From positions 2,529,501 through 2,593,500 of the forward strand of contig NW_018343979.1 in the NCBI RefSeq assembly GCF_002099425.1: 64,000 nt of DNA. Reading direction: 5' to 3'. Below the pieces are notes generated by a model, which saw nothing but the letters and a program-made list of their open reading frames with translations, had not been told where the DNA came from and made no database searches. Below, in pieces: positions 1 to 11,814 of the stretch (position 1 is the first letter of the stretch; each line of letters starts with the position of its first letter). Origin of the DNA: Phascolarctos cinereus. Its lineage: Eukaryota > Chordata > Mammalia > Diprotodontia > Phascolarctidae. The position numbers and the translations under genes were made by a program.

Positions 1-1120
1 TGAAACATTTGTCAGGAATGTTGTAGAAAATATCCCAGTTCTAGTTTTCATTGAACTAAGGAACATGAGATCTTGCCTACCTCAGGACTTCTGTGTTATA
101 TAAGATTTGCATTGCTTTATACAAGCTTTTATGTGAAGATTTGTAAAAAAAAAATGCCAGACAGATCCATGCATGTGTTGAAACCTGTGAAAACAATGAA
201 AATCTTACATAATCACAAAATTGTAGAATTAGAAAGGATTTCATTTTCATTCAGTTCAATCATGTTTTAGTTGACTAGAATCAATGACAATTAGATGATG
301 AATAAAGTTCAAAGCTAACCTATGCTACCAAGAAACTCTTTGAGAAATCAATATGTTCACTAAACTTAGTGACTAAGACTACAGATTTGCTTATCTCCTA
401 AATTGGGGGGTAATTCACAATAAAATTTCTGATATAAGTTTTACTTGTATAGTATTGGGAGGGGTGGAGTGAGGGTGATAAGGTGAGTAGTTCAGCAAGA
501 AATGAAGAAAACACATTAACATTAGTGCTTCACAAGCCTGAAAGAAAATAAAAATGCTCCTTCTCCTCTCCAATTTTTCCTCTCCCTTTCTTTTTTTCAA
601 GTTTATTTAAAATTGTTCAGAGAACATAAATTGGGAAAAGACAGGTGTGTTTATAAAAATAAAATTATTCCCCTAACCATTTTCAGAGTAGTGAGAAAAA
701 TAGACTATTCAAGAAAATTAAAATTACTTGTTATTACATTGCAACAAAGAAACCAGCGACCAAAGCTTATCGCAGCCTTGAATGGGTTTTTTGTTTTGCA
801 TTTCTTTTTTGAGCCTCTTACCTGTTTTCACACCTTGACACTTTCTTAGTGGCAGCACGCCATTTGCTTATTGATTTTCAGCTAATTCTGTTAGGGGCTA
901 CAAAGACTCCATAAAAATAATTGGGAGAGCTACTCATTACCTCAACAATAGCTGTGCTTTGTACAAAGAAGTCTTTTTTTCTCCAAGTGTGTGGCTGTTT
1001 GAAATCATAAAAGGTCTCTTTTTATCTTTTTATACTCTTTTTGTTTTGTTTTTGGATTAAATTAAATGTAGTCAGTTTCCCAAATCTTTTCCTAGTACTA
1101 TGGTTTATTTTTAGAGCTGA
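1..1120. other. Unassigned AT-rich sequence
   Basis: No repeat family or gene is recognised. The part from about 840 to 1080 is free of obvious repeats and has mixed composition, so it could hold conserved non-coding DNA, but nothing in one sequence alone can show this. Confidence 0.5.
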
Positions 1121-1121
1121 C

Positions 1122-1488
1122 ATCAATCAATAAATATTTTTCATAGCTTACTCTGTCTTTCAGGACTCATTAATGAGGGAGACAGCATGTAAAAAAAAAG
1201 AAAATGCATACAAACAAGATAAATGAGATAAATGGGGAGTGATCTCAGAATGAAGGTACTAACATTAGGGAGGACCAGGACAGGCTTCTTACAGAACTCG
1301 GGATTTTAAGTGAGAATTGAATCCAAGGAAGGCAGGAGGTGGAGATAAGGAAGCACAGAACTCTAGGCATGGAAAACAGCCAGATAAAATGCATAGAGAT
1401 GGAAGATGGACTGTCTTGTTTGATGAATAGCTAGGAGGTCAGTGTCCCTGGATAGTAGAGTACTGAGAAGGGAGTGAAGTGTAATTAA
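1122..1488 (-). repeat. L2 LINE, 3' region, minus strand
   Basis: Read on the plus strand it runs from a 'CAATAAATATTT' tail through segments like the L2 antisense consensus: 'GAGGGAGACA', 'GACAGGCTTCTTACAGAA', 'ACTCTAGGCATGGAAAACAG' and 'AGCTAGGAGGTCAGTGTC'. It is old and diverged and has no open frame. Confidence 0.7.
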
Positions 1489-3990
1489 TGCCAGCTTTTT
1501 AAATCCCTTCAATGGTCACTAAGTCCTAAATGAAGAAAATTCCCTCACTGCATCATCATTCAGAATTAGAGCAAGAGGATCCTCTGATAACATCTCTTTG
1601 ATTCTTGTCTGTTTGATAGAAGACAAATCCATTATGTTCATAAGACAGAGTGTATAAGGGATATCCAATCATCTTCCAATGGAGGATTTTTTTTTCATCC
1701 TCCCTTCTGAGATGTTTGCCCCCAATCTTATGACATTGTTGAGAGTCACTTTTCTAATTACTCCCTCAATGGACCACAAAGGGAAATTATGTTGAGGATT
1801 TACTCTATTTATTACCAATGCCAAGATAATTAGTCAGCCATTCAACTGAAGGTGTTCCCTTTGGCTGCTTTTGCTTCCCAAAATACCAAGGGCTTTATAA
1901 GTTGGGGTTCCTTCTGCCTCCCTTTGACCATATAGACCTCTGCATCGAGGTATCACTATTTATTGTTGGTCCAAACAAGACCAATCCATGAAAACTGAGT
2001 TCAATCAAGACTAACATTTAAAAATATGGGCCAGAGATGAAGCTGGATTTGAGATCCCTTCTAATGTATGATCAATAACGATGACAAAATGCTGTATTCA
2101 CATATGACATCATTAGAGTGGATAGATAACTTTTCTTACCATTCTAAATCCTAAGAGTCTGCAATAAGAGACAGACATGAATAGTAAGTGTATTTTTCAA
2201 GAGGTGCAGTACCTCCTTATCTTCTTTCCTACAAACATAATAGGCTATAAATTTCTGTGAAGGCTGAAATAGATTTCTTGAGTTCCCTGTTCCAGATCCT
2301 TGATTATCAAGATTATTTTCTCCCACTGAATTTATAATGTTTTATCCTGTCCAGTTTTCAATAATTCAAAGAATGATGTTTCCACCACTCTCCTCGGAAG
2401 ATTAACTCTTCTCCAATCTTAAATGGACAATCCAATCTAATTTCCATCCATGTAAAATTCTTCCTCACTCTAAAAGTTGTACTTATTAAACCTTTTCTGC
2501 TGCTCTACATGGAACTTTATGTGATACTAATAAAAATATATACCCTTCACAAAAGTGAAACTGTCCAACCTGGTAGTATTTTACATCTTTGAATAATAAG
2601 ATTACTTTAGCTATCCAAAGTAGAATGATTCTTTACCATGCCCAGTGCAAATCACTGTTTCTTTCAAAGATAGAAACATTAAAGCAAAATAATATTTTTA
2701 AATGAAATCAAAATAACAATGGTTATTTTTTTTATATTTGTAATGTGGAAAAACACGACCCATTTAGAAGCATCAAATAGCATATCCTCAAGAATGTACA
2801 ACTCAGGAAATTTCATGAGTCACTCTATTTCCCTCTTCTGTATATTTTTTATTATTTATTTCTTCTTGATTTTTATTCATTTTTGTTGCTTAGAACCAGA
2901 ATTACTCAATCTAATCCCTCTGGCTTATTTCTATAAGATCTATGGGCCATTTGAAAGAAATTGGCCAATCAATCCATATAGTAAAACTTAGTGGATGAAT
3001 GATATGTCATCCAGCTTATGACCTGCAGCTGGATGGCCAGTCTACTAGGTATTCCATCAGCACATTTACATAGAATGGGCCCTGGAGATTAAAAATGGTC
3101 AGTGAGTTGGACCCAGGATTGAATAAGAGAAAGAAAACAGTCTGAATGAAAATGAATAAATGAAAATGAAAAATATATTTTGGTTCAATTGGGCAATCTC
3201 CCCCTTTGGTATACCAGAAGACACCCAAAGACACCAAGTGAGTATAATGAGCCTTGGCACATTACACAGACTGTGCCATATCCTTTAACTTTGAGACAAA
3301 AATGTTTGAAGGGTGCTACTATACAGTGGATGTGCCTGTGGAAAATCCAGGCAGAAGAGATGGGTACAAGAGTTGAGCTTTCAGACTTCATTATGAACAG
3401 CGGGTTTCCTGGCACTCAGAAAATTTTAAAGCCAAGATTGTTCATTTCATTTTCATCAAAATAGTTTATTTAACCTACATGTGAAAAAGCATTAAGCAAA
3501 GTTGGTAAAGAAATTAGAATTTCAACAAAATGGGGGTTGTCATTCAATATTCATGAGTTATTGTACTTATTGCTATGCTTAGACCCAGATATGAACTCCA
3601 GGCTAAGGCACTAAAAGAAAAAGCTGGGGCCCACAAAACCCAGAGGTGTTCTATCCACATATATGCAAAGGGACTTAGGACATAAAGCTGAATGCACGTT
3701 TTCAGTCACTTGAACTGCTAGTTCAGAACGTTTAGCAATTTCTTGTGGTATATGCAGATGTTGCACCCTGGGAACAGCTTGAGCTCGAGGCTTACACCCT
3801 GTCAGCTATGAGGGGATCCTACAATTTCCCTCAAGCCCCAGCAGCACTCCTGCCAAGGGCAAACTGCAAAGAGGAGGAGGTAATAAGCCGGTTGGAGTGA
3901 AAATACCACTACAAAGAAGTACAAAGCATCTGAGATAATGTTTATGACTGAGTTTAATTTGGACTCCAACATCTGTCCAAAATGTGCTTT
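1489..3990. other. Unassigned sequence, about 2.5 kb
   Basis: I see no gene, RNA or clear repeat. Short open frames at 2719-2991 and 3180-3464 have no recognisable domain and look like chance. Low-copy repeats too old to recognise by eye may be present. Confidence 0.45.
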
Positions 3991-3999
3991 ACTCCTACT

Positions 4000-4732
4000 A
4001 AAGCATCACCAAAAGCAACTCAAAACATGTAAATGGAGTTGTGAACTGATCCAATCATTCTGGAGAGCAATTTGGAACTATGCCCAAAGGGCTATAAAAT
4101 TGGGCACACTCTGATCACTACTAGGTATGTATCCTGAAGAGATCAAAGAAAAAGTAAAAGGACCTGTATGTACAAAAGTATCTATAGCAGCTCTCTTTGT
4201 GGTGGCAAAGAATTAGAAATTGAGGGTGCCCATCAGTTAGGGAATGGCTGAACAATTTGTGGTTTGATTGTGACAGAATATTATTGTATTGAGAAGGATG
4301 TTTTCAGAAGAACCTGGGAAGACTTACATGAACTGATGCAAAGGGAAGTGAGTAGAACCAGGAGAACATTGTATAGTCACATTGTATGATGATCAATCAT
4401 GAATGACTTGGCTATTTTCAGCAATACAATGATCCAAGACAATTCTAAGACTTAGAAGAAAATGCTATCCACCTCCACAGAAACAACTGATGGAGTCTGA
4501 ATCCAGAATCCAGAAGGAATGACGCATACTTCTTTACCTTTCTTTATTATTTTTGGATTTTCTTGTTGTTGCTTTGGTCTGTGTTTTCTTTTGTAACACG
4601 GTTAATATCAAATTGCTTGCCTTCTCAAAGAAGGTAGGAGAGAAAAGGAGCAAGAGAATTTATAACTCAAAATTTTTAACACTAAAAAGTTTTGTTTACA
4701 TGTAATTCAGAAAAATAAAATAAATCCTCACA
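4000..4732 (+). repeat. L1 LINE, 3' end of ORF2 plus 3' UTR
   Basis: The segment 4190-4300 encodes a decayed form of the L1 ORF2 C-terminus (IAALFVVAKN then 'EWLNNLWF'-like residues). It is followed by the characteristic tail with 'GAACTGATGCAAAGGGAAGTG' and 'AGAACCAGGAGAACATTGTA', and ends in an A-rich run near 4710-4732. It is 5'-truncated and carries stops. Confidence 0.85.
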
Positions 4733-4739
4733 ATAAGTA

Positions 4740-6540
4740 AAAAAATAAAAGAGAGGAGTCAGAAAAAAAATAAGAAATGCTAAGGGATCGACTGTTTTGC
4801 ATACTAGGTATTCTAAAGAAATTGAAAAAAACATTTCAGTCAAAAAACTTACATGGAAATAAGGGGAAATTATATAGACATTAGCATCACATAAATAAAA
4901 TAATGGTGGAAACAGCAAAAATGAGACATGATATAATATAACAAAAAAGGATAACAAAAACAAAATGGAAGAACAAAACTGGAATATAACATAGACCCAG
5001 AAATCTAACTGATAGTACTGCAGGGAAAAGTGACCAACATTGAAAATGTATCTGAAAGACCAAACTTCATAATAATTAGCTCTCCAGAGCACAGTGATAA
5101 GGAAAAGGACCTGTACAAATAATTCAAGAACATTTCCAAGAATTAATAACACATTCAGAATTCTAACAAGAAGAAATCTAAAATTCAAGTCTCTAAAGTG
5201 CATTAAACTCCAAAGCTACAGAGATTTTAAAAATCATCTAAATCACAAGAAAGAATAAATCATATATCAGAAAAAAATGAGCAGCACTTCATAAGACTAT
5301 ACAGTTAAAATGATGGAAGAACAGGATAGTTGATCAAGAACTTAAAACTAAGAGATATGGGCTTGATTCCTAGAATCAACTACCCAGCAAACTTTAGCAT
5401 TCTTTTTGAGGGCATAAGAATAATACCTGAAAACTTACAACCCTTCAAAAATTCCATGACAAAAGACTTCAGTTGAAAAGAACTAAAATCAGAGAGGTGC
5501 AGCAATATTTTCTTAAGGTGGATAAGTAGTTAAAAATATTCAACAAAGGGTTCTTTGAACATACTCAGAACTATAGTTGTGATTATAAATTAACATTTAC
5601 AACTCTCTAAAACAGAAATTTAACGGTGTTGTATTGACTTCAATTCAGTTCAATAATTATGTACTGTGCATATAAAACTGTGTACTGGATAAGATAAGGT
5701 TTCCACTTGAGCATATAACCTGGTAAGAAAAAATATATGTCATAGTAATTCTGAAAATAAGAAAAATGGGTAAAATATTTGAAAAGAGGTAAATAGAGAG
5801 AGAAGAGGGATATATTTGGTAATGTGTATGATGTAAGAACAAAAGATATCCAAATAATTTTTAAAGATAGGGCAAGGAAAGAAAGTAATGGGTGATCCTC
5901 AAAATGAAACCTTTATCTTGATACTGAAATTGAAGGTACATTGGGATGGAGGGAGAAATAGAAATAAGCCAAATCTGACAAATTGAACAATAAATACTAT
6001 AGACTCACTGGCTAGTTGTCTATGGGAAACACAGCTAAAACAAAAATATATGAAAAGCAAGACTCTAAACTTGACTGAAATTTAGCATGAAGTGTCCAGT
6101 TCAAGAAAGGAGGGAATAGCAGTGATTACAGCAGATAAATCCAAACAAAGAAAGACAAAAACATTAGATTTTAGCAAAAAAAGCAGTAAGATTAAAAAAA
6201 CCCTAATAATGTTAAGTTTTTATACTTCAAATAACAAAGTAAACCAAAAAGCCAAAAGTATGAATACAAATCACAGTTTGTATGTGTATATTTCTTTATT
6301 ACTTAACAATACAGAATGTCAATCCTTTTATAAACATGTAGCTAATCAAACAAATCAGACAGGTTTATTGAATAAATAGGAATTCTAATGTCTGAAGAGA
6401 GAAATGTGGGGATAATACACATTTATTTTAAAATTTTATGTACCATTTGCAAAGATTGTTTGTGTAGATAGGAAACTGAATAAATTTGAAAAGATTTCAC
6501 ACTTAGTAGACAATAAAAAACACTGAAACTAAAAAAAAAA
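4740..6540 (+). repeat. L1 remnant: ORF1 C-terminal region and start of ORF2
   Basis: At about 5360-5410 the plus strand encodes LIPRINYPANFSILFEG, matching the marsupial L1 ORF1 C-terminal domain motif (LQPRINYPAKLSIIFQG type). At 6025-6130 it encodes remnants of the ORF2 endonuclease, including KEGIAVITADKSKQR in place of the family's KAGVAILVSDK stretch. No reverse-transcriptase core is seen after it. The 173-codon hydrophobic frame on the minus strand at 4682-5203 is antisense to this element. Confidence 0.7.
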
Positions 6541-6574
6541 CCTAGCAGCTATTCCTTTTATTGTCATTGTAAAA

Positions 6575-7265
6575 GAAGGGCTCTTTTGGGGTACACATTG
6601 CTTAGAGAGGTCATAACTCCATTCTACTTATGCCTGGAAAGACCAAATATGAAGTAATGTGTTTCATTCAGGGTACCACTTTCCAGGAAGGGCAAAGGTA
6701 AACTGAAACATATCCAAAGGAAATTGACCATGATGATGAGAGAATTAGAGGCTGTACTATGATGGTGGCTAATTAAAAGGACTAGGAACATTTAGCCTGG
6801 AGAAGAAAAATCTTCATGGGTATATATCATTGTCTTTAAGTACGTGAAGAGTTAAGTGGGAGCAACAAGCATTTATCAAGTAACTACTATGTACCAGAAA
6901 CTGTACTAGGTGCTAGAGACATAAATATAACAAACAAAACAATTCCTATTCACAAGAAGCTCAGATAGACAACAAGGAAATATGGGAGAAATGTGATTAG
7001 ATTGTTCTGTTTACTCCCAGAGGGCAAATCTGGGAAGAGTTGATGGAAGTTGTGGAGCAGTAAAATAAATATAAGGAAAAACTTCCTATCAATCAGTATT
7101 GTACAAAAGTGGAATGGACTGTGTGAGAAAGTAGGTCACATGAGATCATCTAGTAAAGACTGACTAACCACTTGAGACAGATTTTTGTAAAGGGGGTTGT
7201 TATTCAGATATGGGTTGGATTACATAAGCTTTGAGATCTTTCTAATAATAGTATTTTGTGATTTT
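6575..7265 (+). repeat. L3/CR1 LINE 3' region, interrupted by L2
   Basis: The motif series 'TTTAGCCTGGAGAAGAAAAA', 'AAGGAAAAACTTCCTATCAA', 'AAAAGTGGAATGGACTG' and 'GGGTTGGATTACATAAGC' is the CR1/L3 end, the coding remnant of a KWNGLP-type C-terminus. The element breaks at about 6855 and resumes at about 6980 around an L2 piece. Confidence 0.8.
6856..6978 (-). repeat. L2 LINE 3' end inserted in L3/CR1
   Basis: The plus strand reads 'CAAGCATTTATCAAGTAACT', 'ACTATGTACCAGAAACTGTA' and 'CAAGAAGCTCAGATAGACAA', which is the antisense of the L2 3' end. The flanking L3 sequence continues on both sides, so the L2 arrived later. Confidence 0.75.
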
Positions 7266-7284
7266 TTTGTTTTAGTTCTGGGTA

Positions 7285-7410
7285 CTACTTTTTTGGGAAG
7301 AGGAACATTTGATAAATTTAACTATCTCTGGAAGAGGATGACTAAGATGGTGAGGAACTTGAAACTATAACCCAAGAAATGATCAGTCCATTTTGGAAAT
7401 TGAAATAGAG
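7285..7410 (+). repeat. L3/CR1-like fragment
   Basis: The stretch 'GAGGATGACTAAGATGGTGA' followed by 'GGAACTTGAAACTATAAC' resembles the CR1 C-terminal coding region just upstream of the part seen at 6575-7265. It is out of order relative to that piece, so it is probably a separate copy. Confidence 0.45.
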
Positions 7411-7569
7411 GGGAAGAAATCTAGGATCATGTGATATATACCTTAAATTATGAGAGAAGATTCCAGAAAATTGTGAGGAAGATTCTCCAGTTTTCTAAAT
7501 GGATTCTTTACAACAAATTGATGGGAGAACAGGACCAAGACCACATCGTTCACCTAAATCTAGCTTACT

Positions 7570-7655
7570 CTTGTAAGAGTCATGGACCCCACACTGTGGT
7601 AGCAAAGAACTAAAAACAAAATGGGTGCCCATGAATTAAGAAAAGGCTGCTAAAA
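7570..7655 (+). repeat. Short L1 ORF2 C-terminal fragment
   Basis: 'GTGGTAGCAAAGAACTAAAA' and 'AAAATGGGTGCCCATGAATT' match the L1 C-terminal coding region also seen at 4190 and 54215. Confidence 0.55.
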
Positions 7656-7659
7656 ATAG

Positions 7660-8645
7660 AATAGACAGGACTAGAAGAATGTGATATGTATTATTAGAGA
7701 AAATACTCACATCAGGGAGATCACAGATCCATTGAAGTTTTGAAATCAACCTGGGTTATCTCTAGTAAAGCACTTCAAGTACCTGTGCTCTCTAGCATTC
7801 TTATTAATGTCTTGGATCAAGGCAAAAATGGCAAGCTTATGAAATTTGCAGATACATAAAGTTGGGAAGGATGTTAACATACTAAATTACAGTTCAGGAT
7901 TCAAAAAGCTCTTCAAAGACTAGAACATTAAGGTAAAATGATAATTTAAAATTTTAAAGAAGGAAATGTAAAAAAAGTAAAGTAAATATAAGTCTTACAC
8001 TTGGGTTCAAAAAAATCATCTTCCCAAGTGAGGAGGCATGCATTGGGTATGTTTGTCTATACAAGAGAAGACTTGGTGAAACTATCATAGACATCTTGAA
8101 GTAGTTGAAAGGACTGTTATGTGGAAGATAGAACAGATTTTTTCTACGTGTACAACAAAGGGCAGACCTAGGAAAATTAAACACATGTAGCAAAAAGACA
8201 AATTTTGGCTTCCTATAAGGGTAAATTTTATCAGCATTTAAAACTATCCAGAAATAAAATGGGTTACATTGGAAGCTAGGTAGTACAATAGTTAGAGTTC
8301 TGAGCCAGGACTAAGGATGATTCCTCTTCCTGAGTTCAAATCTGGCTTCAGACACTTTCTAGCTGTGTCACCCTAGGCAAGTCATGTAACCCTCTTTGCC
8401 TCAGTTTCCTTTTCTGTAAAATGACGTGGAGATGAAAATGGCAAACCACTCCAATATCTGCCAAGAAAACCCCAAACAGGCTCACTGAGAGTTGGACACA
8501 ACTGAAAATGACTGAACAACTAAACTGTGAGAAGCAGCAGTCTCACACTGATTGGAAGACTTCCAGAAAAGATTGGATGGCCACTTGTTATGTATGTTTT
8601 AGAAAGGATTATTTTTAGGTATGAGGTGAACTATATTGCTTCACC
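7660..8645 (+). repeat. L3/CR1 LINE, reverse-transcriptase region, split by a SINE
   Basis: The order of motifs follows the CR1/L3 reverse-transcriptase coding region: 'AATGTCTTGGATCAAGGCA', 'CTTATGAAATTTGCAGATA' (the region just before the catalytic DD), 'GTCTTACACTTGGGTTCAAA' (VLHLGS), then after the SINE 'GGATGGCCACTTGTTATGTA'. It is heavily decayed with no open frame. Confidence 0.75.
8268..8527 (+). repeat. tRNA-derived marsupial SINE with RTE-like tail
   Basis: It has a tRNA-like head with a B-box-like 'GAGTTCAAATCTGGCTTC', then 'GGCAAGTCATGTAACC', 'TCAGTTTCCTTTTCTGTAAA' and the RTE/BovB-like tail 'GAGAGTTGGACACAACTGAA'. It is inserted in the L3 element at 7660-8645. Confidence 0.85.
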
Positions 8646-8699
8646 TAGGTGCCTAAGTGGCAGGGCCAAGATTCAGTCCAACGCCCTATGACTCTACTA

Positions 8700-9418
8700 A
8701 GACTATTAATACTCCAGACTCCTCCATCAAATAGGGTTCCTCAGTAACATCTACTCTTCTAACAGGCTCTGAGGAAGTCAGAGGCGAGCATATCCTCTTC
8801 CTTCAGGCTACCTTAGGTTCCAACACCTTGGCACCACCCTACCCACGCCTGCCCATGGAAGAGGGCATAGGAATGGGGATGGAAGACTGCCCCCAATATT
8901 TAAACTTCTGAAACAGGAGATAGGTACCTAGGCACTGGAGGATGGAAGAAGGAGAAAATCTAGAGTTCCTTCAATACCAAGACAAGCTCCATAGTGGAGT
9001 TGGACCCCTGCCTAAACCTTGTATTTCGTCATCCATTGAATCTTGTTGACCCAGCAAGATATTTTGTTTACTGTCCTAGATCACAAATTTGACCATGCTG
9101 TTTTTCCCCAGAAGGCTTCTTGCCCTCAGACTCTGTTAATGACCTCTAATCACTGGTTTATATCAGTCCTGCCTGGCAGGACTGAAGATCTGGCATACTT
9201 TGTGGTTCATTTTTGTCTCAACTCAGAGGCCCCATGCTGATCCATTTGGTTCTTTTTTTTTTACACTCTCTAAATTTATGTTTTGAAACTCATCTGCTTC
9301 ATAGTGGCAGCATGATTTTATGAAAACTATGTATTAGGTGATGTAGGTTCTTGTCTTGGCTATCAAGAAAAAAGCTGAAAACTTAAGCAAGTCAAAATTT
9401 TGGGGAAGAGGGACTCAA
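8700..9418. other. Unassigned sequence
   Basis: Nothing is recognised apart from a possible MIR scrap at 8650-8705. The 65-codon frame at 9043-9240 has no recognisable domain. Confidence 0.45.
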
Positions 9419-9419
9419 T

Positions 9420-9567
9420 TTCATTATCGTTATACTATGAATGCTAGATTTGGAATCAGATTTGGTTTCAAATCCAGGATCTTCCACATTACCTGAGTGA
9501 ACCTGAATAAATCATTTATGCTCTTTGGGCCCAAGATTCTTCATCTATAAGATGGAGTTAGATGACA
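9420..9567 (+). repeat. MIR/CORE-SINE, 5' part
   Basis: 'ATGCTAGATTTGGAATCAGA', 'GGTTTCAAATCCAGGATCT' and 'CTTCATCTATAAGATGGAG' follow the MIR/Mon1 order. The missing 3' part seems to lie at 10213-10275, on the other side of an L1. Confidence 0.7.
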
Positions 9568-10210
9568 GATAAGTGTTCAAAGGATATAAACAAACAGCTT
9601 TCTAAAGAAGAATTGCAAATTATAAATGGAAACAGGAAAACATGCTCCAAATCACTAATATTAACTCTGAAGTTTTTGAACAAAAGTTCAATATATACTG
9701 AAATGGTCATAGCAACACTCTGTAGGAGCAGACGACTGGAAACAAAGTGGATATCCATTTGTTCAGGCACAGCTAAGGAAAACAATGATATATGAAAGTA
9801 ATAGGATGTTATTAGATAGTAAGAAATGAGGAATGTAAAGAATTTGGAGAAAAACGGAGATTTGTACACACTCATACAGAACAAAAAAAATAGGAAAACC
9901 AAGAGGATAATATATACACTTGACTAAACTAATACAATACAAATAAAAACATTACTCAAAGGAAGTCTAACTCTGAGCCATGGAAAGAACAATGAAGGTC
10001 CCAGAGAGCAGATTATGAAGTACAGTTCTCTTTCAGCAGAGAGGTGATTGACTTCAAAGGGAAAAAAGTCAAATACATTGGCTGGGACAGTCATGTTATT
10101 GGATATTGTATCTAATTATTTTTCTTAGTCTATGGGGTGGGAAGGGATGGAACAGAAATGAGTATGATTTAAATACAGAAAGCATCAATAAAACCTATTA
10201 ACAATAAAAT
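9568..10210 (+). repeat. L1 ORF2 C-terminal fragment inserted in MIR
   Basis: The first 100 bases encode DKCSKDINKQLSKEELQ, matching the L1 ORF2 stretch of the type 'DMNRQFSKEDIQ', followed by 'KTCSKSL' (family 'KKCSTSL'). The rest is a decayed C-terminus and tail ending in AATAAA-rich sequence at 10187-10208. Confidence 0.75.
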
Positions 10211-10212
10211 GC

Positions 10213-10275
10213 TGTTGGATAGGATTTGGATTAAATGGCTTAAGCAATCCCTTCCAATTCAAAATCTATGATATC
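10213..10275 (+). repeat. MIR/CORE-SINE, 3' part
   Basis: 'TTGGATTAAATGGCTTAAGC' and 'CCCTTCCAATTCAAAATCTA' match the MIR tail and complete the copy that starts at 9420. Confidence 0.6.
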
Positions 10276-10289
10276 ATCCTATTTTAATT

Positions 10290-10540
10290 CAGTTGAATTG
10301 GTACAAGGGTTCTGAATTTTTTTTCTGTCATAGAACCTTTTGTTTTTAAGTAATGTCTATGAATCCCTTATCAGAATAGTGTTCTTAAATGCATAAAATA
10401 AAATACATAGGATTACAAAGGAAACTAATTAAATTAAAATAAAGATGTAGTTTTTGCTATTCAAATTGACAGATTCCTCCCCAAAAAAAATCTGCCTATG
10501 AATTTCCGGTTAAGTACCCCTGAATTTGAGGCCCTTTAAT
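10290..10540 (+). mobile_element. Non-autonomous inverted-repeat DNA transposon, copy 1
   Basis: It shares its core with the copy at 11815-12035 ('CAGAATAGTGTTCTTAAATG', 'AATAAAGATGTAGTTTTTG') and has the same orientation. The ends are decayed; the left end reads 'AGGGTTCTGAATTTT' and the right end 'GGTTAAGTACCCCTGAA'. It codes for nothing. The family name is not known to me with confidence; it may belong to the hAT group. Confidence 0.5.
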
Positions 10541-10599
10541 TTCCATTCCAGCCCTAAAATTCTGTGATTCTGAGATCATTTCTTCAATTAACTTTGATT

Positions 10600-11235
10600 A
10601 CAGCTGGCAAGGAAAACCAAACCCAGTTGAAAGATGAATGCTGAGGGAGAAATACATTAAATCCCTAGGTGTGTTAAAAGATTTATCCCTTATCTTGCCT
10701 TGCCAAACAATATATCCAGTGTTTTCAAATATTCTTATTACTTGTTCCCTGAATGAATAGTTTCAGGAGAAGCCAGTTTGAGTTATGTTATGTGTGCTGG
10801 CTGCAATATAGCCACATTGGTTTACATAAAAATCCATCCTTCTGATATCATGTAAAATACACAGGCATTGTGAAAAATTGCATTGCTGTAAGTAGTTATA
10901 TACCCATGTGAACTGAAGTGAATGTCTGGAACTCAAATTAATGTCTGCCTAGCAGTTTTAATAGACCCATCATAAAATGTAGCTATCTCTGATATGATCA
11001 CCAGTTTGTCGTTAACTATTTTTGTAGAACTCTTCATTATGATTTATATGTATTACCATTATACAGCATCTGGGGTTGTCAGCTATGACTCAAATATCCT
11101 GAAATTTACACACAACAGCTTTATATATTTGGACTTCTGTTTGCAGTATTGAATCAGTCCCTGCTCTGGCTTATAAATAGGAAGAAAGTCTTTTCTCTCC
11201 ATTGTCTCTTCTTGAATCTTTAATTGGGATAATGT
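10600..11235. other. Repeat-free island
   Basis: No repeat, coding frame or RNA is recognised. It has higher complexity than its neighbours and is bounded by repeats on both sides, so it is a candidate for conserved non-coding DNA. This is inference only. Confidence 0.4.
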
Positions 11236-11239
11236 GACA

Positions 11240-11465
11240 GGAATTTAAGATTATAGGGTCACAGGATTATAGATTCCAACCTGGAAGGGATCATAGAGGC
11301 TACCTTGTTCATCTGCCTCATTTTACAGAAAAAAAAAACTACCTGGGAGGTAAATGACTTGCCTACGGTAACACAGAGAGTATAATCAGAGGTAGTAGGT
11401 AAATCCAGAACCTCTGACTTCAGGATTAGTACTCTTTCTGCTCTACCACACTTCCTCTCTGACAA
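11240..11465 (-). repeat. MIR/CORE-SINE, minus strand
   Basis: The plus strand reads 'CCTGGAAGGGATCATAGAGG', 'CATTTTACAGAAA', 'AAATGACTTGCCTACGGTAA' and 'AGAACCTCTGACTTCAGGAT', the antisense CORE-SINE order. Confidence 0.8.
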
Positions 11466-11814
11466 AGGAAATTCTGACAGTGAACTAGATAACACAAACC
11501 CATATACTATATTTAACAGATTCAGCAGCAAGCAGTCATGAGAAAGAAGCATATGCTAATTCCAGAGCTCCTGGAAAACAGTCACCCCAGGCTCCACTCT
11601 TGCTCTGGGGTTATACAGGCCAACCACAACACAGGTGGAGCAGAATACTTACTGGTAAGTATGGTCTAGCCAAGATGTTTTCCCCCATCCATCCTCCTAG
11701 TGAAAATAACCTCCAGACAGACAGAGCCTGGGCTTCCCATTAGACAATGGCTTTGGAATGCATTGACAATCGTAGGTCATTCTGGAACAAGCAGCCATAT
11801 TCTAACACATGTAA
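11466..11814. other. Unassigned sequence
   Basis: Nothing is recognised. The frame at 11700-11903 runs into the DNA element and has no protein match I know of. Confidence 0.4.

Noticed and set aside
4682-5203. A 173-codon, strongly hydrophobic frame on the minus strand that could pass for a membrane protein
   Set aside because: It is antisense to an A-rich L1 ORF1 remnant. T-rich antisense strands give runs of Phe, Leu, Ile and Val that imitate membrane segments.
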